From NCBI GenBank assembly GCA_905182985.1, contig CAJJDN010000007.1, positions 681,491 through 745,490 of the forward strand: 64,000 nt of DNA. The letters run 5' to 3'. Below, piece after piece: positions 1 through 13,501 of the stretch. The notes beneath the pieces were generated by a model. It saw only the letters and a program-made list of their open reading frames with translations, searched no databases and was not told where the DNA came from. How positions within the stretch are numbered: position 1 is the stretch's first letter; every line of letters starts with the position of its first letter. Origin of the DNA: Paramecium sonneborni (Eukaryota; Ciliophora; Oligohymenophorea; Peniculida; Parameciidae). The position numbers and the translations under genes are program-made.

Positions 1-147
1 ACTGATCCTGCTTCAATAAATGCAAATCCCACTTATGTCAAAACGATTATGAACCCTGAAATTAGTACCCAATCATAATCTATTGTTGATGCTTAAGGTG
101 TTGGAATTACAGCTACAACAGGAGCTGCTGCATATTTAAATGATTGA
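1..147 (+). CDS. C-terminal end of an unknown protein (partial)
   Basis: Frame 1 is open from the window edge to a TGA at 145-147, giving the last 48 residues of a protein whose start lies outside the window. In-frame TAA codons must be read as glutamine. The tail is rich in Thr, Ala, Ser and Asn and ends in TTGAAAYLND. I recognise no domain, and too little is visible to name it. A C-terminal low-complexity tail of a larger protein is the simplest reading. Confidence 0.6.
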
Positions 148-661
148 TTTTACCAGCACCTCCTTCTTAATGTCTAAACAGATGACCCATATCTTCCGTT
201 ATTTAAATTTTTTAAAATAAATTTATTTCATAACTAAATAAAAAAATGCTATTTATATGCATCAATTTATCTATATTAGAATATCAACCATCATTTTTAT
301 TATATTTATTCATACTCAAAACTTATTTATTATTTTTATTCTCAATCTTTAACAGTACCTTCTAGAATTCTAAATAAATTAATTAAATTTTATTTATATG
401 TTTTTTTAAATTTATTTCATTTATAATATGATAACATATAATTAATACTCTTATAAAAAGCTTGTATATAATGATAGACTCCTTTCTTATTTATTTACCA
501 AAAATTGATTCACTTAAAATTTATATTACTGACAACTTAAAGAAATCCATAATTTTACAGACTCTTTGACAAGTATCTTTCTCTAAATATTGGATATAAA
601 TTTTGTCATTTTATATATATAAATTTGAATTTAAATTCAGAGGGAAAAATTCATAATACAA
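148..661. other. Intergenic AT-rich DNA
   Basis: About 0.5 kb between the tail of the first gene and the CXC gene, both on the plus strand. I see no convincing reading frame, tRNA or repeat. It presumably holds the 3' end of the first gene and the promoter of the second. Confidence 0.5.
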
Positions 662-1712
662 ATGAGCTCAGATTTTAAATAAGATGGAACTCCATTTACT
701 AAATTGTTTTAAAGATTAGAAAAAATTCATCAATCTCCAGTTTTTAACGCCGATTGTGTCTAAAACTAAGATGACATGTATCTAAAAGACTAATCCCCTG
801 AATAAGTATGTAAGAAATTAGAATTCACTCCATGTTTGAAGTCTCCTAATTAGTATTGACATTTCATTAAAAAATTTTAGATTTCAACCTTTTTCTCCAT
901 TAAATCATTAGACAACTAAAAAGGCAAATATTTTCATTATATCTCCTGCCAGATAAATTAACTTTGATCATACAAAGACAGAATAACGACTTGTTAATAT
1001 AAGTTCTCCTCTCAGTTCTATGAAAATACCAGATGATCTATAATGTGAAGAGGAAGAGATCTTATCAGAAGATTAAGATAATCATTCTCAATTTAAAAGT
1101 CCTCCTAAATCACCTCATAGAAAATTAGAAAGAGCAACAAAATTGAAATTCATAAATTTTGTTACCTTGAAAAAACCTCTTAAATTTACAAGTGATTAAA
1201 TAAGCAATAGAAGACGTACAAGTTCTAAAAGAAGAAAACCTTAAACAGAGTAAAAACCAAAAATTATAGTATGTAATTGTAAGAAATCTAAATGTCTCAA
1301 ATTATATTGTGATTGTTTTGCTGCAGGTGTAACATGTGGTAAAGATTGTAATTGTTGTTCATGTCACAATAATGATGATCATACAAAAGAAAGAGAAACT
1401 GTTATTAAATAAATTATGGAAAGAAATCCATCAGCTTTCCGTCCTAAAGTTGAATCCAAAGTAATTATATTTTTTAATTAATAGAGCAATTCAGAAGATG
1501 AATAAGATCATAAACCAAGACATTTTAAAGGATGTAATTGTAAGAAATCTAATTGCTTAAAAAAATATTGTGAATGTTATCAAATGGGTGTTAAATGTTC
1601 TGAATTATGTAAATGTGATGAATGTAAAAATTGTGAAATGCCTGTTAAAAAAGATTCAAGAAAAAGAATCAAACATGTTCATCAAAATTTTAAAAATACT
1701 GAAATCTATTGA
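662..1712 (+). CDS. CXC-domain (tesmin/TSO1/LIN54-type) DNA-binding protein
   Basis: About 332 residues after removing two introns, 853-880 (28 nt) and 1461-1484 (24 nt). Two cysteine-rich CXC repeats are clear. The first lies near residues 194-230 and begins CNCKKSKC; the second lies near residues 272-308 and begins GCNCKKSNC. This paired C-x-C-x4-C pattern is the CRC domain of the tesmin/TSO1/LIN54 family, which binds CHR-type promoter elements and in animals works in the DREAM/MuvB cell-cycle repressor. The N-terminal half is Ser, Lys and Gln-rich and probably disordered, with acidic patches and a basic stretch just before the first repeat. The start is the ATG at 662; the stop TGA is at 1710. 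The family call is firm. A role in cell-cycle transcription is inferred from the family. Confidence 0.9.
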
Positions 1713-2213
1713 TTTATTGATTTCTATTTTTTTGAGCTTTTTTTCAATAAATTAGTTTTTTTTTTTTAAATTAATTAATGTAAAAAAAATAATTAACATC
1801 AATATTCTCAATTTTTCTTACATTAAGATTTCACAGATTTATGAGTCTAATTTTAATCTATCATTAGAAATTATTTAGAAAATCAAATATATAAAAAATT
1901 TACTCTAAAAATTAGATTTATTTTTTATTACAAACTTCTGTATAAATGAATATTTTAAAAAATGATTTATAATGATAATATATATTCTCTTAGTTTATAT
2001 GATCATTTTTAATTAATAATAAATTGAGCAGTTAAATAAATTTTATCCTGTAAATAGAAACTAGAATATTTTAAAGTTTAAAACATATATTTGTGAGAAT
2101 TAAAATAAACTAATAACTATATTATATAATGAAAGAATATAGATTAAAAAAATAAATTAATTTTTTAGAAAATTGGTTTATAATCATAAATAAATCCTAT
2201 ATAAATTTACACC
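1713..2213. other. Intergenic AT-rich DNA
   Basis: About 0.5 kb between two convergent genes (plus-strand CXC gene, minus-strand mL54-like gene). Only A/T-rich sequence with homopolymer runs; nothing gene-like seen. Confidence 0.5.
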
Positions 2214-2930
2214 TCATTTTTTTTTACCTGCCTTAGCATCAGCTTTACCTGCTGTTCCAGTAGCTGCAGCACCTCCTTTTGCACCTGCTGCTGCTTTATC
2301 TTTATCACCAGCCTTTCCACCTGCTGGTTTATCATCATCATCTTCTTCTTTTCTAATAGCTGGTTTTCTTGCTATTTTATAAATTATAATTTTTTATACC
2401 TTTAGGTGTATCTTCATCATCTTCTTCTAATTCTTTGAGTCTTGCTGCTTCTTCAGCTGCAGCTTCCTCTGCTAATTTTTCTTATTAAATATGTTCTAAT
2501 TGATCTTCTTAATCATTAAGATCATCATCACCAATTATATCACCATCTCTATTCAAAGCTGTATATTTATTCATTAAAATTATTCTTTGTCTTTTTAAAC
2601 TTCTAACAATACTCCTCACATGACTTGCTGGAGGGTGCTAAATAACATTTATTGCTAACATAAGCTTTATCATTTGCTGCTATTTAAATAGATGTTATAT
2701 CTATGCTATCTAAAGGAATTGCCAATTCTAATAACCATAATGGATATTAATCAATCTCTTTTATTTCAGGGTCTTTTCTTTCTTTCCAAATATTTATTAA
2801 ATCATCTGAAGTAGCTACTGCCTCTACTTTTGCTTTTTTTGGACCTCTTATCCACATTTAATTATACTAATTTTAAACACTTCTATACTATTGATGTTGA
2901 TCTGATAAGTAATCCTAAACTTCTATACAT
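2214..2930 (-). CDS. Probable mitochondrial ribosomal protein, mL54-like
   Basis: About 214 residues once introns 2867-2888 (22 nt), 2638-2659 (22 nt) and 2372-2399 (28 nt) are removed. The N-terminus MYRSLGLLIRSTSIYNQ has Arg and Ser but no acidic residue, as expected of a mitochondrial presequence. The core has QYPLWLLEL about residue 50, followed by a basic stretch, RSIVRSLKRQRIILMNKY. Family mL54 has a YPDWLW-type motif followed by a basic RRxxRxxxIxxxN segment, so the order fits. The C-terminal third is a charged coiled stretch (EEAAAEEAARLKELEE), then an Ala/Gly/Lys-rich tail ending KAGKKK. The start was chosen because the upstream ATG, joined through the first intron, gives the presequence. 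The mL54 assignment rests on short motifs. Some other small mitoribosomal protein is possible. Confidence 0.5.
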
Positions 2931-3022
2931 TAAATTTAATTTAATTTTATAAAATTAATTGAATTGATAAAATACTTATTAGTAGTGAATCCAATATACA
3001 TCATTTAAATCAATTTTAAAAA

Positions 3023-4395
3023 TCAAATATAATCAAAATATTCTGCAGTTTTAACAGACTCTTTTATGATATGATTTTTTTCAATTTCTATGATTTTAAT
3101 CCATCACTTAGTATTATTATTTTAATCACTTTCTAAAAAGCCAATTAATTTTGCTCGATTAGAAGCATTTAATTATTTTAATTCTTTCAATTCAATTAAA
3201 TGCTTATTTAAATTGATCCAATATTATTTTCACAAACCATATCATTATATTATTCAAAACCTCCATTCATTTATATTTCAATTTTTTAAATTGAGCTTAT
3301 AAATATATCCAAATGAAAATATTTAGTATTTGTATATGATAAAGTTAATGTCAAAGTTATATTATTTCTATTAATTTAAAATTTTTAAATGATGTAAATC
3401 TTCAATAAAATTAGTCAAAAAAAAAATAACTTCTTTCTTGTGAAAAATTGGAATTTATGGTAGCTTTTTGCTTATTCGTGCAAAATATTCTGATGAAATT
3501 ATTTATAAGTTAATATTTAAGAATCAAATAAAATTTAAATGCTAAGATTCTAAGATCTTTATCACTTAAAAGTAGTATGATTAGAAGAAATATTATCACT
3601 AATTAAAATACATCATCTTCTCTAAATTATGTCTAATGTTCGATCTAATTAGTTATATAAGCAATAAATAGTTTAGGAAATAGAAATAATTGTATTCCTC
3701 TTAAAGTATTAAGCATTGCTTAACCATTTAAATTCTCCTTTTTCTTTTCTAAAATTTTCTAGTTTAATAGATTTTCTGGTTTTATAATTCTATGAAACAA
3801 ATGTTCATTATTAATTAGAAAATTGAAATGCTTTTCAACATAATAGATTTTACATACATATCTACACAAATTTCTTTTTTCTTCTTCATCTGTTTTAAGT
3901 TACTATTAGCTAATTCAATAACATACCTTCTTTTCTAGCATCTCTTCTACCTAATACACAAGATTAAAATTTATAAACTTCTATCGCAATCTAATATAAG
4001 TAATAATCACCTGATATTCTTAAATTACAATTGTAAGCCTATTCAATTCAAAGATAATATTTAAAGCATAAATGATACAATTATTTTAATCCATAAATAC
4101 CAGGAGGAAGAAGAAATTTTATATCTTTTGCCCTGTATTCTTTTCTAAAGGTTCTCTATCCTAATAATTAAGAGTTCTTGAAATCAAAGACTCCAAAAAA
4201 TTTAATTTAGTTTCAAAATTATTATTTAAAATATGATTTATATTTATATGTATTAAAATAAAATTCAATTCAGTTTTCTCTTTTTTACTATGCTATAAGA
4301 CACTGAATTATCATTCCAAAAAGGTTTTAGGTATTTCTATTGAAATTTGATCAAATTAAGAAATATAATTTAAGATTAACAGTTAAAATATAATG
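3023..4395 (-). pseudogene. Frame-broken coding region, unknown protein
   Basis: Codon choice and Paramecium-type introns show that this stretch was or is coding on the minus strand. One 24-nt intron (GTATGTTATTGAATTAGC... type) lies near 3910-3935, and three more of 31, 35 and 20 nt lie downstream. The last frame ends EYFDYI then TGA at 3023. However, I could not join the segments near 4290 and 3290 with any standard intron. They sit in different frames, and the segment also changes frame relative to the gene just upstream (4420-5349). It may be the C-terminal two thirds of that gene. The sequence is rich in Leu, Ile, Phe and Asn, with a hydrophobic run near 3640, and has no domain I recognise. 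Either this is a decaying gene or the assembly carries indels here. Confidence 0.45.
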
Positions 4396-4419
4396 ATTTT
4401 TTGGAAAATTAGTATAATA

Positions 4420-5349
4420 TCAAAAATCACATTAAGCTTTTTGTATACTATTTTTAGAATTCAAAATAAATATTTCATTTTTGCCTCCTGTCCATATTTT
4501 TTCAAAAATATTATTTTATACTGATAATCTTGATAATTTGGATGTTGTTATATTCCATCTTAACAAAAAATTGCCATTATTTAAAAATAAGTATTTTTTA
4601 TTTTAAGAATATTTGATATCACATATATTTTGTAGCTAAATATTAGTAAATTTTCTTAGTACTCTCTTACATTATAAATTTTTCAAGAATATTTGGTAGG
4701 TATTTTCAAAAGTAATTATTGACAATAATTTATTAGTTTCAGCGAAATGAATAATTTTATTAACCTCTAAGTATTTTTACTTATATTTGCAAAAATCATT
4801 TTTTAAATACATAACATGTAATTGATTTAAAAATGCTATATTTATAATATAATCTAAAGTAGTTTTTTAAAGAATTCTATATTCTCCATTAAACTATATT
4901 AACAATTCCTAATTCTCTTCATTCAAATCTATTAATTTTAATGCATCATTTTAATATAAATAAATCTTCTTTTATTATTCAATTAGAATATAACAATCAA
5001 GTGGAAGAAAACTTTAAGGTAATTTGTAACATAGTTCACATCTTGTACTTAAATCAATAATTCTTAAGCATTTACTTTCTTCTTATGTGATACAAATTTT
5101 TTTTTCATCGAAAGTAAATTACAAATCATAAATTTAAAATTTCACAAATGTCATTTCAAAAATAATTTTTTTAGTTAAAAGGCTAATTACATAAACTTTT
5201 TTTCCTTCAATTACAAAAGCCACAAGATTACCAGATTTAGATACAAAAAAATGAGATACGAAATCCTTTTCTCTTAGTTTCCAAACAGTTTGCCATTCTT
5301 TTGATATTTAATTATCATGAAACTCCTTCATTTCTTTTGGTTAATACAT
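4420..5349 (-). CDS. WD/beta-propeller-like protein, possibly truncated
   Basis: An uninterrupted 309-residue frame starts at the ATG at 5349 and stops at TGA 4420-4422. It begins MYQPKEMKEFHDNQ. It alternates short beta-type stretches such as KKVYVISLLTKKIIFEM and GNFLLRWNITTSKLSRLS, which resemble blades of a WD40-like propeller, though no canonical GH...WD pair is intact. Coding-like sequence continues downstream in other frames (3023-4395), so this may be only the N-terminal part of a larger gene broken by frameshifts. The function is unknown. The coding call is good; the end of the protein is uncertain. Confidence 0.55.
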
Positions 5350-5528
5350 ATTTTTATTTATTGTTATTTTTTTTTATAATAAAATAAATAAGACAAAATT
5401 TAAAAAGGAATTACAATAATTATTTTTTATAATTTATTTAATTTTATTATGAATTTTAAAATTTTAAGTAAGTTAAGATTTATTTAATAATAGTTTAAGA
5501 TTAGTTTTAATTGAGTTTTTAAAGACAA

Positions 5529-7260
5529 TCAGTTATTAATATTATCAATCAATTGTTTCAATTAATCAATTTCAAAAACGCACAATTATTGATTCATTTT
5601 ATAAAATTAGGATTCAATATAATCAAGAGAAGCTTTAGATAATTTAATGTCATTCTCTAAGAAAAGTTCAAATAAATCCTATATAAATACAGTATATTTT
5701 ACATTCACATTAAGTTTATTACGAGGACTCTAAAATTTAGATTGAATTTGATTGTTAATCATTTCAAGATTGTTTGTATTCAAATTTGTTTTAATTTCAT
5801 CATAAATTTGTTTATTAGGTAATCGAAAATTATCTAATAATGTTTTAAAAATGCTTCTTATCCTTGAATTATTTTATGGTTTTTCTGCATTAGATTCATC
5901 CTCTTAATCAAATAAATAATTTGCTAAAGTACATGCTTGTTCCTTATTTAGATTGAAAATTTATTATTGCAAAGAATCTTTAAGTTCATCAAAAGTAGTT
6001 TCTTATTGATTTTTAAACAAATACTAATATAAATAAAATGTATATTACGGCATCTAATTCATCAAAAGGAATTTTATTAATAATCATTGAGAATTTAATT
6101 ATTTTCATTATTTAACAAAGATCTTATTTATTAATTTTTGAATATTTAGATTTTCCAATACCACTTAAAGATCTTTAAGAGGTAATTAGTGAAAAATCTC
6201 CCGAACCTCTTCCAACTATTTAGTGTTATGAAAACATAGATGGTTTAACAATAGAATTAGATTTATCATTCTTTTTAAGTTTAGCTTTTAAAATTTATTC
6301 TTCTTATAGAGCTTTACTTAAAGATTCACATCTTTCTAGTAATAATTACATTTCATCATCTTTTTCCATAATTCTACGATCATATTTTTTAATTTCTTAT
6401 CTATGTCTATCTATTAATTGTTCTATATAAGCTTCATCTTCTTATCTCTTCTAACTTAATTTATGTATATCTGATAAGAGTTTTCTATATTCATTTAAAT
6501 ATTATTACTTAATTTATTGATCTTATTTACTTTTTTAATTGTGTTTTGCTGCAAATAATAAATCTCTTTCCTTATATTAACGAATTTCTTTTTATAATTC
6601 ATTAATGAGTTATTTTTATTATTAAATTTTGACTTATTATGTTATTATGTGTTTTTTCAATTATTCGTAATCTCTTGATTTCTCTTCTAAATTTTTAATA
6701 ATCTCAACTAGTTTAATATTATCTTATTCTAATTCATCAAGAATAGCAAATTAAGGTGCTAATAAATTTCTTTGATTTCCTAATAATTTTTCTTTCTGAA
6801 GCTCAATTATATTTTAGAGTTCACCAACTTTTTTTTAATAGTTTAAAATTTCATCCATTTTTAACTTTTTTTTTAAAGTATCAATTTCAGCTTCTTTAGA
6901 TTATAGTAATTTAAGTAAATGTTTGAATTTTTGATTATTTCGAACTGTTTTCACTTATATGTCATCATCTGACAACTGTTGATGAAAGCTTTCAAGATCT
7001 TTCTTTATATTAATAAATCTTACTTAATAATATATATTCTAAGATTTTAATTATGTATTTTCTATCCTTAATTAATTAAGCTCTTGTTTAATTTTTAATA
7101 ATTAATCTTATTGATCTTCCTTATCATAATATGAGTTTCTTGATTCATGTTTAGATAAAAACCCAAATGAGTTTACTAAATGTTGTCTCAAACGATGAGA
7201 CTCATGACAAGATTAATTTACTGATCCTATTGATCGATTTTTACAAGACTCAGGAAACAT
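5529..7260 (-). CDS. Coiled-coil protein, unknown function
   Basis: 568 residues after removing one intron, 6024-6048 (25 nt). Residues about 70-400 are almost continuous heptad-type coiled coil, rich in Lys, Glu, Gln and Leu. The stretch around residues 400-460 is Ser/Lys-rich. The last 150 residues are more globular, beginning MIINKIPFDELDAY and ending LKQLIDNINN, and may fold as helices. The start is the ATG at 7258-7260, the first in frame. Such proteins in ciliates are often cytoskeletal or basal-body components, but nothing here proves that. No catalytic motif was seen. Confidence 0.8.
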
Positions 7261-7911
7261 AAATAAATTTTATAAATTAATATTAAATATCAACCCAACA
7301 TTTATTAATTATCAGCTTAACATTTTATTAATCAACTTTTAAAAATAATATAATTTAAGCTTTTAAAGAATTAAATTGTAATGCACACTTTACAATTTTA
7401 TTTTGTTGTTAGATAAATTATCATAAAATATAATATTTAAAAAGAATATTTTTATTATTTTCTCATTTAAAATAAACATATTAGTTTTTATATTTAAGAA
7501 TTTAAGTAGATATTACTGATATTTTACATAAAAAAATCTATTAGTCCCTTTTGTTTATTTAATTAAAAAAATAATTCAGATGGGCAACTTCTTATTTTTT
7601 TCAACTCTGAACTAAATGATGTAGTGATATATTTTAAATAAATTATCAAAAATTAATAAATAACTTATTTATTGAGTGACTCGACTGAACATAATGGAGT
7701 TCTAAAATTTAGTGTATAATTTTATCAATTGAATTTGTTTTATTTCTATTTTAATATAAATATTTTATAAACCTAAAAGGGGGGGGGGTGGGGTTTATTT
7801 TTAGAATTGGTCAAGTTGAACAAGTTTAAATGTTTCCTCAAATTTCTGATGTAAAATTTGATTAGACTATATTGTTAATTAAATTCCTGTTATTTATAAA
7901 CAACTTTAACT
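7261..7911. other. Intergenic region with a G-rich tract
   Basis: About 650 bases between divergent genes. It is AT-rich apart from one G-run at 7779-7793 (listed separately). I found no frame with coding character. It presumably contains both promoters. Confidence 0.5.
7779..7793 (+). repeat. G10-T-G4 tract
   Basis: Ten Gs, one T, then four Gs, followed by TTTA, lie in DNA that is otherwise around three quarters A and T. It is about 120 bases upstream of the start codon of the gene at 7912 and is not repeated, so it is not a telomere array. It may form a G-quadruplex or simply be an unstable homopolymer. Confidence 0.8.
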
Positions 7912-8454
7912 ATGGGTAGTATCTGCAATTAAAGAATAGATTCACCTTATTAAGAATTTGATTTGGAAGAAATTATCTTTGGGAGAACATATATTTATGG
8001 ACCTCCTTGTATTGAAAGGCCTTTACCTATACAAATTTTGAAGTTTTCTGATGATGATATTAATTATCAATTCGAAAAAGAACAATAATAATCACCTTAA
8101 AAGATTCAAGTAGAGGAGGAGCCAATTGTATAAATATCAGTAGGAGATTTAAAACCAACTGAAGTAAAATTATCAGTAGAAGAAGTATTAATATTAAGAG
8201 AATTACCAGAATTGCGAGAATAGAATAGTATTTCAAAGGATGATAGATATAGTGAGATGAAAGACTCTAATTTTGAAATTACAATACACAAATCTATTTT
8301 AAAACGCAAAAGTTAAAATACTTCAAATCCTCAGAGTCCTAAAAATTAATTAAAAGATTCTTAAACATCAGGTTCTTAATAATCCTTTAAAAAAGTCACA
8401 TTCGATAAAAAATCAAAAGTTATATATAGTAGCTTTAGAAAAATAAAATATTGA
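7912..8454 (+). CDS. Small acidic protein with N-terminal acylation signal
   Basis: 180 residues, no introns, from ATG 7912 to TGA 8452-8454. The protein begins MGSICNQR. Gly2 with Ser/Cys following fits an N-myristoylation site with a neighbouring palmitoylatable Cys5, which would hold the protein at a membrane. The middle is acidic and Val/Glu-rich (around EEPIVQISVGDLKPTEVK). The C-terminal third is Lys/Ser-rich. No known domain. The lipid anchor is inferred from the N-terminal sequence only. Confidence 0.7.
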
Positions 8455-8810
8455 ATCAACACAATCTATTTTTTTTATTTTTATAACATTGATCATTATA
8501 TACTAAATAATTATTTTTAATTAACATAACTTCTAACTATTTACAAGAAAGTAATTGAAAAAGTATGATTAATGGTGATATTAAGATTTATAGATCGATG
8601 AAATATCATATAAATATGAAATATGAATATGATATTTTTTAAAAAAATTATTAAATGAATTTAATGAGAAGTTATCTTGATAAAAATTGCTAAATTTAAT
8701 GATATTTTGATTTTAGATTAAGATTATGATTAAGTAGAATCTTTAAAAACAAAAAAAAAATAAATAATTAAGGATTATAAATGATTTGACGTCAGTGTAT
8801 ATTAATTTTA
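8455..8810. other. Intergenic AT-rich DNA
   Basis: About 355 bases between two plus-strand genes. An ATG at 8781 is followed at once by a TGA, so it cannot be the start of the next gene. Nothing else notable. Confidence 0.5.
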
Positions 8811-9503
8811 ATGAAGCTTTTAATTGTTATTGTGATGATAATAGTAACAAGTGCAGTTTCTATTAATTCTAAATGTGCAGGTGAGGTTACAAAGCTTACT
8901 CCAAGATTTTCTAAATTATATGAAAATGTGAATGATAGAAAGATTGTGTAAAGTATAAAAGAAATAGTTGGAATTTTAAAATCATTAGTAAATGTAAAGA
9001 AATCTTGTTCTGGATCAGAAGGAGTTGATATATAAACTTTTAAATAAAAAATAGGAGATTGTATGAAAGGAGGTTTTGAATTAGCTACAAATGCCTATTA
9101 ATCATATAATGAATATGAAGAAGAGGGATTTTCAGATATTCTTGTTGATAGTTTAGTTGAAATGTCACATTTAGTGGAACCTGTAATAACAAATTGTTGG
9201 GGAGATGATGTAAAATCAGTTTTAGGATTTGTATTACCAAATTAATGTATATCTGTAATTGATGATGTTGCAAAGATTTCTTTATAAATTATAGAATAAA
9301 AAGAAAGACCACTGTTAGTGACTAAAGGATTAATCAATTTATAAAAGATTTTTAAATAATCTAAAAAGGCTTGTCCATTTGTAGAAAGTATAATTCCTAA
9401 AAAAAGTAAAAAAGACTATGATGATGATGAGAGTGAGAATGAGGATAGTGATTTTTCTGATGATGATGATGATATGGAAGCATTATTTGAATTATTTGAA
9501 TGA
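8811..9503 (+). CDS. Secreted protein with signal peptide, unknown function
   Basis: 230 residues, no introns. It opens with a clean signal peptide, MKLLIVIVMIIVTSAVS, followed by a mature region with regularly spaced cysteines (near residues 23, 67, 85, 127, 147 and 187). A highly acidic tail follows, DYDDDESENEDSDF then a run of Asp, ending EALFELFE. The cysteines may form disulfides in the secretory pathway. The acidic tail could bind calcium, as in proteins stored in secretory granules, but that is a guess. I recognise no family. The start is the ATG that gives the signal peptide. Confidence 0.75.
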
Positions 9504-9635
9504 TCAATATTTTATTAAAGAATAAGTATTGAGTTTTTTATTTTAAGTATTCTTAATTCCAATTTAACGATTGACATTATTGAAGAAGATATAAGTTTTA
9601 TCTTAATTATTATTCAAATAAATTTATTTTGAATT

Positions 9636-11107
9636 ATGAGTTCTCTCTTTGTCAAGTGTATGGTTTGCTAACAAAGACCAGCCACAATAAAGTGCAATTA
9701 ATGTTAATTGGGCTAAACTTATAGATTGTGTTATAGTTGTGATTCTTAGGTACATAATAAAAACAATCCATCAGATGAGTAGCATAAAACTGAAATCATT
9801 CCTTATTAAGGTAAATACATAATCATAATTATAAGAAATGTATTAAAAAGCAGGATCCACCTCTGCTTTGAAAGAATCCTCTTTGAAAGTAATTATTTTT
9901 TTTTGAATTTTTGTAGTCTAAACCTGAATTGTAATAACAAAAACAATAACCACAAGGTATTACAAAACCTCAATCCTCAGCTTCATATAAACAATTCTCG
10001 AATAACTTTAAATCAATCAAGCCTGATGTACCTTAAAAAGAAGATATTTTGAATAATTAAAAACCTGTTAAAGAACCTGTTTAATTGGTTTAATAGTAAT
10101 CTCTACCTAATAAGTTTACTAACAATTATATTTATCCTTAATCTTAAACTAAACAAAAAGTAGAACCTAAATAAGAAGAACTCTAAAGGTAAAATAATTC
10201 TGCATCTTACATGAGCAATTCTTAAAACAATAAATTAAAAGATTAAATCTAAGAGGAATAAGATTAAAATAATGAACTTAGAAAAGAGATTCAATAAACT
10301 AAAGATCAAATTAAAAACATTAACAATGAAATTGATAAGAAAATGTATATATTTGAGAATATTATTATAGATAATAAAATTAAAGAGAATTTGAAAAGAA
10401 AATAAATGATATTAAAAAAGAAAGCACTGATGAAAAAAAAAAAATAACCACTTTAACTGATGAAGTAATTTATAATTTAAATTTAGGTAAAAAAATTGAC
10501 TGAATAAGTTAAAAATGCCGATTAACAAACTTAAAAAAAGTTAGATGTTTAAAAAAAATAATATGAAAAATAGATAAAAGATATGGAGCAAGTTATAAAT
10601 GAAAAATAATAATAAATTGATGAGATTGCTGAAGAATTTTAGAATTATAATTTAGAAGAAATTTAAGCTAAAATGGAAGAAATGGCTAACGAAATTGATG
10701 AAAAAGATTAAATTATAGAAGAATTAAAAAATTAACTTGAGCAAGGTGGAGGTTAAGAAGGAGGAGAAAAAAGAGAAGATAATGACGAATTACTTTAATA
10801 AGTTGAACAGAAAGATGAAGAAATAAAGAAATTAGAGGAATTAATAGAAAATTTTAAATAATTATATTAATAAATGTAAGATGAAAAGTAAGCAATGATG
10901 GAAGAAAATGAGAAATTGCAAACAGAGAACAATTAATTTAGAGAATTATTTAGTGTATTTTATAGATTTAATATAATTAGTAAAACCTTCATTTATTTGG
11001 AATTGATCCAAATCAATTAGAAGAGGAAGAAGGTGAATAAGAATAAGAAGGAGAATAATATGAGTAGGATGAAGAAGGTATTTATCTTTATTATTCTAGA
11101 AAATTGA
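9636..11107 (+). CDS. B-box zinc-finger coiled-coil protein
   Basis: 440 residues after removing six introns: 9811-9835, 9889-9916, 10345-10370, 10465-10486, 10955-10980 and 11078-11099 (22-28 nt). Residues about 9-55 carry a B-box type zinc finger: CMVCQQRPATIKCNQC, then LCYSCDSQVH and a distal His. A Pro/Gln/Asn-rich linker follows, then a long coiled coil from about residue 190 to 400, and an acidic Glu/Gln tail ending EQDEEEN. B-boxes mediate protein interaction. No RING precedes it, so an E3 ligase activity is not supported. The architecture resembles scaffold proteins of the cytoskeleton. The exact role is unknown. Confidence 0.8.
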
Positions 11108-11332
11108 TTATATATATATTCCTAAACCATTAATCTAATATTTAAACTAAATTTAAAATATAAAGATTTTAACATTAATATATAAGAGTGAGTGCTCGAA
11201 TAGTTTTCTCTTAAAGATCTACATCCTATAAATAATACTAAAATATATAAACATAATTAATTTTGCAAGTGATTTTTATTTAGTTTATAAATAATAGTAT
11301 AATATTATTTTTTAACAAATAAAATTATATTG

Positions 11333-13170
<1,838 letters not shown>

Positions 13171-13501
13171 TTTTTATAAAATTTGTGAAAAACATAGATT
13201 ATTCTCAAAAATCAACAGATTTATGGAGCATTTTTATTTTATGGAAGTTTGATATCATTTTACTTCAGTTCCTCATCAATATCTAAGTTATTAAATAGAA
13301 ATATTTTAACACATTTTTAATATTATAATATTCAACTTAAATCCTTTAATCTATGAATCAATTACTCTTGGACTCATTAGTCTCTAATCACTTTTTTTTT
13401 GATGTATCAGACTTTTTTGACTTTATTATACTTTTATTTATTAAGAAATATTTAAAATTATTAGTTTAAATCATTAGATAGGCATATCGAAAGAAATAAT
13501 A
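13171..13501. other. Intergenic region between convergent genes
   Basis: 330 AT-rich bases between the stop codons of the kinase gene (plus) and the next gene (minus). No gene-like sequence seen. Confidence 0.5.

Noticed and set aside
7779..7793. Internal telomere repeat
   Set aside because: Only one G-run; no GGGGTT or GGGTTT repeats follow it.
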